Source: Gemmatimonadota bacterium
Lineage (GTDB): Bacteria > Gemmatimonadota > Gemmatimonadetes > Longimicrobiales > Longimicrobiaceae
Length of the DNA stretch: 56,211 nt
Assembly (NCBI GenBank): GCA_028287185.1
Contig: JAQBQD010000062.1
Coordinates: 1-56,211, forward strand
Direction: 5' to 3'
Below are positions 51,460 through 56,211 of this stretch, in pieces. The translations under genes and the position numbers were made by a program. The first letter of the stretch is position 1. Each line of letters begins with the position of its first letter. The notes under the pieces are model-generated. The model was not told the origin of the DNA, made no database searches, and saw only the letters and a list, made by a program, of their open reading frames with translations.

Positions 51460-52206
51460 CTACTTCCGCATCGTGCGCGCCAGGTAGCCGCGGATGTGCT
51501 CGTGGGTCTCGGGCGCGATCCACACGTCCAGCGCGGCGGGATCGTTCAGCGGAGCCTGCGCGTCCATGCGCTCCACGGCCTCGCGGCGCAGGGCGCGCTT
51601 GGTGAGAAGGAACACCTGTGGAGGCACGGAGGCGAGCTGGAGCGCCACCTCGTGCGCCCGGGCCTCCAGCGCGCCGCGCTCCACCACCTCGTCCACCAGC
51701 CCCCACTCCAGCGCCTCGCGCGGCGCCAGCGTCCGTGCGGTGTAGACCAGCGTCTGCACGCGGCTGCGCGGCACCGCGAACCGCACGATCTCCAGCGCCG
51801 CCGCGGGAAACGGCACGCCCACCGCCAGCTCGGGCACGCCGATGCGCCCGTTGCCGTCCGCCATCAGGCGGTGGTCGGCGGCCAGCACCATCAGCCCGCC
51901 GCCCGCGATGGCGTGCCCATTCGCCGCCGCGACCACCGGCTTCTCCACCGTGAACAGCCGGCGCATGAGCTGCCCCAGCAGCGGCAGGAAGCGGCGCACG
52001 TACGCCTCGCCGCCGTCCAGCATGCGGTACAGGTCCACGCCGGCCGAGAAGATGGACCCGGTGCCCGTGAGCACCACGGCGCGGGCGCCGTCCAGCGCGT
52101 CCAGCTCGCGCAGCAGCGCCTCCAGCAGCTCCACGTCCATCGCGCTGGCCTTGCCGTGCGCCAGCCGCAACGTGAGCACCCCGTCCCGCGTCTCCCGTTC
52201 GATCAT
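51460..52206 (-). CDS. Enoyl-CoA hydratase/isomerase-family protein
   Basis: A 248-residue crotonase-fold protein: VVLTGTGSIFSAGVDLYRM (oxyanion-hole entry), NGHAIAGGGLMVLAADHRLM and IGVPELAVGVPFP are the standard segments. The glutamates used for hydration in classical enoyl-CoA hydratases are not obvious in this copy, so isomerase or another crotonase activity is possible. ATG 52204-52206 gives MIERETRDGVLTLRL. CoA thioester metabolism is inferred from the fold. Confidence 0.85.
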   Translation of the reverse strand: MIERETRDGVLTLRLAHGKASAMDVELLEALLRELDALDGARAVVLTGTGSIFSAGVDLYRMLDGGEAYVRRFLPLLGQLMRRLFTVEKPVVAAANGHAIAGGGLMVLAADHRLMADGNGRIGVPELAVGVPFPAAALEIVRFAVPRSRVQTLVYTARTLAPREALEWGLVDEVVERGALEARAHEVALQLASVPPQVFLLTKRALRREAVERMDAQAPLNDPAALDVWIAPETHEHIRGYLARTMRK

Positions 52207-52280
52207 CTCTCACCCACGGTGTGTCCCACACGTCGAGGAGCCGGACGTGCGACTCGCCCGTCACGGCAAAGCGCGTCCGG

Positions 52281-52955
52281 TCAGCTCGCCAGGATGTAGT
52301 TGCAGCCGGCCTCCTGCGCCGCCATCACGGCGAACACGCCGGAGGGCTGGAGGACGACGCCGGGCAGCATGTGCTCGCGGGCGGCCTTCGCCGCGTCTTC
52401 GGGCGACAGCTTGTCGCGCTGCACGAAGCGGGCGGCGATCTCCTCGAACGCCACGCCGCAGCCCAGCACCGTGCCGCCCCCGGCGACGAAGCTCTCCAGG
52501 TTGTACGAGGCCCACTTCGCGGGCGTGCCCGGGGGCGAGACGCGGATGGGGTTCGCGGTGGCCCAGCGGCCGTGGGGTCCCTTCACCTTCATGGCGCGGC
52601 CGATGGCGAAGCGGGACCAGAACTCGTCGTTCATCACCAGCGGGATGGCCGTGTGGCGCAGGACGAGGACGGCGCTGGCGTCCGGCCGCTCCACGCCGTA
52701 CACCTCCTTCATCTGGTCCTGCCACATGACGGCGCGGAACAGCGCCATGCCGCCGGCCAGCTCGGGCGAGTCGAACACGCCCCGGTGCCGCCCCTTCACC
52801 CGCTCCACCCAGGTCATGTCCCACTTGTCGGTGACGGGCGCATAGCCCTGGCCCGCGCGCTCGGCGGCGAACAGGGGCGTGCCCCCGGCCGCGGCGGCGA
52901 GGGTGCCGGCGCCGGCAAGTCCCAGGAAGGTGCGGCGGGATGGCATGGAGGTCAT
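52281..52955 (-). CDS. Tat-exported DsrE-like protein
   Basis: A 224-residue protein. MTSMPSRRTFLGLAGAGTLA is a twin-arginine signal (SRRTFLG), with cleavage likely after LAAAAGGTPLFA. The mature part has an alpha/beta pattern with a late cysteine (QEAGCNYILAS), resembling DsrE/DsrF-like sulfur-relay proteins, though the motif is not distinctive. The start could be 52955 (MTSMPSRR) or 52946 (MPSRR). It is the only exported gene in this minus-strand series. Confidence 0.55.
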   Translation of the reverse strand: MTSMPSRRTFLGLAGAGTLAAAAGGTPLFAAERAGQGYAPVTDKWDMTWVERVKGRHRGVFDSPELAGGMALFRAVMWQDQMKEVYGVERPDASAVLVLRHTAIPLVMNDEFWSRFAIGRAMKVKGPHGRWATANPIRVSPPGTPAKWASYNLESFVAGGGTVLGCGVAFEEIAARFVQRDKLSPEDAAKAAREHMLPGVVLQPSGVFAVMAAQEAGCNYILAS

Positions 52956-53199
52956 CGTCGACAGGGTGCGGAGGCCGGAGACGCGAGTCGCCACGAGTCG
53001 CACGCGGCGCGGTCTGAGATTTAGGCGATCGGCGCGCCGCGGACAAGCACCCGGCGCGGCGCTCCGCGAATCGATCGACCACCCCCAGCCCGCGGAGTCG
53101 ACCGGCGCGCGCACGCATCCATCGGATCGGGCGCGCGGTCCCATCGGCCGAACCCCATTGGAGGAGCCGGCCGGTCGGATCGTGGTGGACGCGCGCGCC

Positions 53200-53985
53200 T
53201 CAGCCGGCCGTCTCGCCGAGCTGTGCGAGGAGGTCGAGCGCGTTGCCGGTCGCGGCGCCGGATGCGGTGTTGTCGAAGATGCACCACACCTCGGCGCCGC
53301 GCGCGCGGTCCGCCGCGATCCGGGCCGCGAGCGCGTCCAGGGACTCCGGGGGATACGACGAGTAGTAGATGCGCGGCGACCCGTGCAGGCGGTGGTACGC
53401 GAGGCCGCTCCATCCGCCGGCCTGCCCCGCCACCGGCACCCGCGCGGGGTCGGCCGCCACGCGTGCGACCCGGTGGGCGGCGAGGAGCGCATCCGCCGCG
53501 TCGCCCGAAACGCCGTCGAACCACGACGCGTGCCGGGGCTCGCACGCCAGGCCACCGGGGAAGCGACCGCGCAGCGCGGTGAAGAACGCGTCCGCCACGG
53601 TATCGTCGAACGCCAGGCTGGGGGGAAGCTGCGCCAGCAGGCACGCCAGCCGCCCGCCCAGCCGGGCCGACTCGGCGAGAAACGTATCCAGCAGCGGCTC
53701 GGCATCCACCAGCCGCCGGGTGTGGGTGATCGTCTTCGGGAGCTTGGCCGAGAAGCGGAACGACGGTGGGACGGCATCCGCCCACCTGGCGTACGTGGAC
53801 GGACGGTGCGGGCGATGGAACGACGAGTTGATCTCCACCGCCCCGAAGCGCGAGGCGTAGCGCTCCAGGTGGCTGCCGCCCTCCGCGAAGCGCGCCTGCT
53901 CGCCGCGCGGAATGCTCCACCCCGCGCAGCCGATGCGGGCCGGCGGGGGCGCACGAAGCGGGTCGGACGCGGAGGTCGGCGGCAT
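53200..53985 (-). CDS. DUF72-family protein
   Basis: A 261-residue protein with the DUF72 pattern: IGCAGWSIPRG near the N-terminus, VEINSSFHRPHRPSTYARWA, FRFSAKLPKTITH and the late YHRLHGSPRIYYSSY. The fold is a TIM-barrel of unknown activity, common in bacteria and archaea. ATG 53983-53985 (MPPTSASD) is preferred; a start 12 codons upstream is possible. Single-gene unit. Confidence 0.85.
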   Translation of the reverse strand: MPPTSASDPLRAPPPARIGCAGWSIPRGEQARFAEGGSHLERYASRFGAVEINSSFHRPHRPSTYARWADAVPPSFRFSAKLPKTITHTRRLVDAEPLLDTFLAESARLGGRLACLLAQLPPSLAFDDTVADAFFTALRGRFPGGLACEPRHASWFDGVSGDAADALLAAHRVARVAADPARVPVAGQAGGWSGLAYHRLHGSPRIYYSSYPPESLDALAARIAADRARGAEVWCIFDNTASGAATGNALDLLAQLGETAG

Positions 53986-54033
53986 GGAGCGGAAGGTGGC
54001 CGCCCGGGCGGGCGGAGGCAAGCGCCCGCGGTG

Positions 54034-54597
54034 TCACACCAGCCGGGCCTGCTCCGCGTCCACGAACACGTATCCGCCCGCCAGCCGCGGCAGGTCCGCC
54101 GGCACGGTGCTGGCCGCGAACTCCTCGCGAAAACGCGGGCCGAAGCGCGCGCAGGCGGCTTCCACCTTCCGCTCGTAGCGCTCCATCACGAACATCTCCC
54201 CGTCCCCCGGCCGCGCCACGAACGCAGGTCGAGCGATGAAGGTCCACACGGGCGCCGCGCCCAGCGCGGTCTCGTCCGGGGACGGATGGACGAGCGCGGT
54301 CACGTCCACGGCGTCGTAGTTCTTCTCTCGCACCCTCGCGAACGCCATCTCGGCGTCGGACAGGCGCATCAGCACGCCGTTCACGCGCCGGCCGGGCGCG
54401 GGGCTCAGGTCCAGGAAGACGGCCGTCACCTCGCCGCCCGCGGCCTCGGCGACCACGCGCTCGCGGAGCGTCCAGGTGCGCACGTACCCGCGCAGCGTCG
54501 CGGGCACCAGCTCCGCGGCGGCCACCTCGCGCCCCAGCATGCGCCCGGCGCTGGCCGGGTCCATCAGCGAGCCGTAGCCGAAGAGGGCGACGCTCAC
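54034..54597 (-). CDS. Gamma-glutamylcyclotransferase-like protein
   Basis: A 187-residue protein beginning at GTG 54595-54597 (VSVALFGYGSLMDPASAG). FGYGSLMD is the family entry motif, and a hydrophobic substrate pocket region follows with RVNGVLMRLSDAEM. The fold is AIG2/GGCT-like, known for cyclotransferase or lyase activity on gamma-glutamyl or glutathione-type substrates. Its start overlaps the stop of the upstream gene by 4 nt. The substrate is unknown. Confidence 0.65.
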   Translation of the reverse strand: MSVALFGYGSLMDPASAGRMLGREVAAAELVPATLRGYVRTWTLRERVVAEAAGGEVTAVFLDLSPAPGRRVNGVLMRLSDAEMAFARVREKNYDAVDVTALVHPSPDETALGAAPVWTFIARPAFVARPGDGEMFVMERYERKVEAACARFGPRFREEFAASTVPADLPRLAGGYVFVDAEQARLV

Positions 54598-55322
54598 CGC
54601 CGCCCTCCGGCCCGCCGCGCGCCGGCCGCGTCCCAGGCGAAGTGGAAGTCCATGCGCACCACCGAGTCCTCGCGCGCGTCGGCCTCGCAGACGGTGTAGA
54701 TGCCGCGTGCCAGCTTGCGCACGGTGATCTGCGTCTCGCGGCTGCCCACGCGCGCCACGGCCGTGGGCATGGGCACCAGCGCCTCGCAGTCGGGGATGGA
54801 CGAGAAGTCGACGATCATGCGGGCCTCGCGCGTGTCGTGCTCCATGCGCATCGCCAGGTCCTCGTTGCCCGGCTGCAGGCCGTTGTAGTAGATGGACTTG
54901 GTGAAGAACACGTTCGACTCGCCCTCCACCGCCTGCGACACCATTCCCGGCTGCTTTCCGGCGCCCACGTCGGGAAACACGAGCGCCCCGTCGCGGCTCC
55001 AGGGGTGCAGCACCTGCAGGTCCACCACCCCGCTGCTCCGGTCGGTGCAGGTGAAGCCCCGCTTCTGCCGGAACATGTTCAGGCGAAAGTAGTGGTACTC
55101 GTCGAACACGGGCACCTCCTCGTCCAGCCGCGCCACGCGCGCGTGGTACACGGGCGGCCTTCCGGGCGTGCGCCGGGTGAGGTGCACCACCTTCACGTAG
55201 ACGAACTTGTAGCTCTGCCGATTGGCGTTCCTCCAGTCGCGGAACGCCGGGATCAGCACGGGCAGCGTGGTGATGAACGCAGCCACCGCGCCGACGACCA
55301 GGCTCAGGAGGTCGTAGTTCAT
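54594..55322 (-). CDS. N-terminally anchored protein of unknown function
   Basis: A 242-residue protein with one strong N-terminal hydrophobic segment (LLSLVVGAVAAFITTLPVLIPA) and then a long beta-rich region (YKFVYVKVVHL; EVPVFDEYHYFRLN; ALVPMPTAVARVG). It is probably anchored in the membrane by its N-terminus, with most of the protein on one side. No catalytic motif was seen. The ATG is 55320-55322. It is translationally coupled to the GGCT-like gene. No family recognised. Confidence 0.55.
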   Translation of the reverse strand: MNYDLLSLVVGAVAAFITTLPVLIPAFRDWRNANRQSYKFVYVKVVHLTRRTPGRPPVYHARVARLDEEVPVFDEYHYFRLNMFRQKRGFTCTDRSSGVVDLQVLHPWSRDGALVFPDVGAGKQPGMVSQAVEGESNVFFTKSIYYNGLQPGNEDLAMRMEHDTREARMIVDFSSIPDCEALVPMPTAVARVGSRETQITVRKLARGIYTVCEADAREDSVVRMDFHFAWDAAGARRAGGRR

Positions 55323-55451
55323 GGCCGGGGGTGCCGGAGGAGCGCCGCCCCTTCCGCTCCGCGGGAGACGGGAAGCGATGGGTGGTCGGGGGGCGAGCGG
55401 AAGGAAGGGTACGGCGGGGGACGGACACAGCGACCGTCCTCCCGGCGTCAC

Positions 55452-55480
55452 AATCTGCGCGTGGAGGATCGGACGGACAA
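55452..55480 (-). promoter_or_regulatory. Promoter of the membrane-anchored gene pair
   Basis: On the minus strand, TTGTCC (55475-55480), a 17-bp spacer and CAGATT (55452-55457), about 130 nt before the start of the gene at 55322. Confidence 0.35.
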
Positions 55481-55587
55481 CGTTCTTGTCGATGGATGAC
55501 GGTGCGGTTCGCGCACTCGAACGGGGTCGGAGCCAGGCGATCGCGGGTCCGGCCGATGCCGGGACGGAGGTCCGCGGTGCGGCCGCG

Positions 55588-56211
55588 TCAGCCGCCCAGC
55601 GCCCGCAGCCGCGCGCGGGCCCGGTCCACGGCGGGCCGCGACTCGGGGTCCGCCCCGGCCCACAGGCGCACGAAGCGGGCATAGTGCAGCGCGGCGCCGC
55701 GGCGGTCGCCCAGACGCTCGCACAGCTCCGCCCGGGCCAGGTGCGAGGGGGCCTGCCAGGCGATGCTGGCGCCCAGGTCCTCGTCCACCGTGGCGTACCA
55801 GCCCAGCGCCTCGCGGTCGCGGCCCAGCGCGCGCAGCAGCTCGGCCCGCAGCATGCGCTCGGGCGCGAAGGCGTAGGTCTCGTACGCGGAGAACTGGGGG
55901 AGGGTGCGGTCGGGCCAGCCCTTCTCCAGCAGCGCCAGCGCCCGCGCGGGGTCGCCGGCCCGCTGCGCCAGGCGCGCCCGCAGCGCGAAGGCCTGGTACC
56001 GCGCCCGCTCCGCCTCGTGCGCCGTGGCCGGACGCGCCGCCTCCAGCACGCGGATCGCCCGCTGCGCCGCCACCGCGTCTCCCGCGCGGACGGCCAGGGC
56101 GCCCAGCAGGTACTCGCGGCAGGCGGACGGGCAGTAGCGCCGCGCGTTGCCGATGGGGTCGCTCACCGAGTCGGTGCCCGCCCAGCGCGCCCGGGTCAGC
56201 GCGGCGCGCAC
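55588..56211 (-). CDS. TPR-repeat protein, N-terminus cut by window edge
   Basis: The frame runs in from the right edge and ends at 55588, giving 207 visible residues. It shows successive 30-40-residue helical repeats with the TPR-type A.. ..G.. ..A pattern (RARLAQRAGDPARALALLEK; ERMLRAELLRALGRDREALG; LARAELCERLGDRRGAALHY), Leu/Ala/Arg-rich. Such C-termini are common in large regulators or serine/threonine kinases of related soil bacteria, but the missing N-terminus hides which one. No other domain is visible. Confidence 0.65.
   Translation of the reverse strand: MRAALTRARWAGTDSVSDPIGNARRYCPSACREYLLGALAVRAGDAVAAQRAIRVLEAARPATAHEAERARYQAFALRARLAQRAGDPARALALLEKGWPDRTLPQFSAYETYAFAPERMLRAELLRALGRDREALGWYATVDEDLGASIAWQAPSHLARAELCERLGDRRGAALHYARFVRLWAGADPESRPAVDRARARLRALGG

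Noticed and set aside
1..56211. CRISPR array, rRNA, tRNA or complete insertion sequence
   Set aside because: None seen: no regularly spaced repeats, no transposase frame, no tRNA arms.

Overview
The window is very GC-rich chromosomal DNA, with GTG and TTG starts, long overlapping shadow frames and many GATC-rich intergenic tracts. Gene content (DUF885 and Tat-exported proteins, a PxpABC operon, 'mobile mystery' genes, dispersed palindromic repeats) suggests a Gram-negative soil-type bacterium. Gemmatimonadota close to Longimicrobium is my best guess, but this is inference; no rRNA or other phylogenetic marker is present.

Region 1 (1-4038) is housekeeping: the start of a small membrane protein, a FadI-type thiolase, and a translationally coupled HD phosphohydrolase / YwgA-like pair.

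Region 2 (4310-18648) is the most interesting part. A phage-type repressor and an ImmA-like protease face away from a small Ogr-like zinc-finger gene across a promoter framed by nested inverted repeats. Next comes a strong promoter with a terminator hairpin in its leader, then an uninterrupted non-contractile tail operon: tail terminator, two tail-tube paralogues, a tail assembly chaperone with an A AAA AAC -1 frameshift site, an 889-residue tape measure, a distal-tail-like protein, a 2028-residue hub/fibre, a zinc-ribbon protein, an unknown protein and a one-span holin-like protein. A T-tailed terminator closes it. No capsid, portal, terminase, integrase, sheath or AAA ATPase gene is present, so this reads as a tail-only particle (F-type-like tailocin) or a heavily trimmed siphovirus remnant.

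Region 3 (18650-33526) holds a cold-shock gene with a long leader, murB, an NfuA-like gene, an AhpD-like protein, a LOG protein, a Tat-exported beta-helix protein, recQ, a tiny lipoprotein, the 5-oxoprolinase operon pxpA-pxpB-(244-bp insertion)-pxpC, a membrane protein whose ribosome binding site lies in a hairpin, and a DUF885 protein.

Region 4 (33578-35742) is a small AT-richer island with the mobile mystery A/B (Xre-like + Fic) pair, then queD and a cyclophilin remnant.

Region 5 (35743-56211) is mostly metabolic and stress genes: aldo/keto reductase, an FAD-Rieske fusion with a HAD phosphatase, an EamA exporter, a Rieske oxygenase, an APC permease, a YHS protein, a deaminase, a DUF6986-type aldolase-like protein, a proline-rich membrane protein, a MerR-thioredoxin operon with a MerR-type 20-bp-spacer promoter, and a minus-strand series (DoxX, GNAT, enoyl-CoA hydratase, DsrE-like, DUF72, GGCT-like, membrane-anchored protein, TPR protein cut by the window edge). 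Three copies of a roughly 57-bp palindromic repeat lie at 21572, 39340 and 47568.
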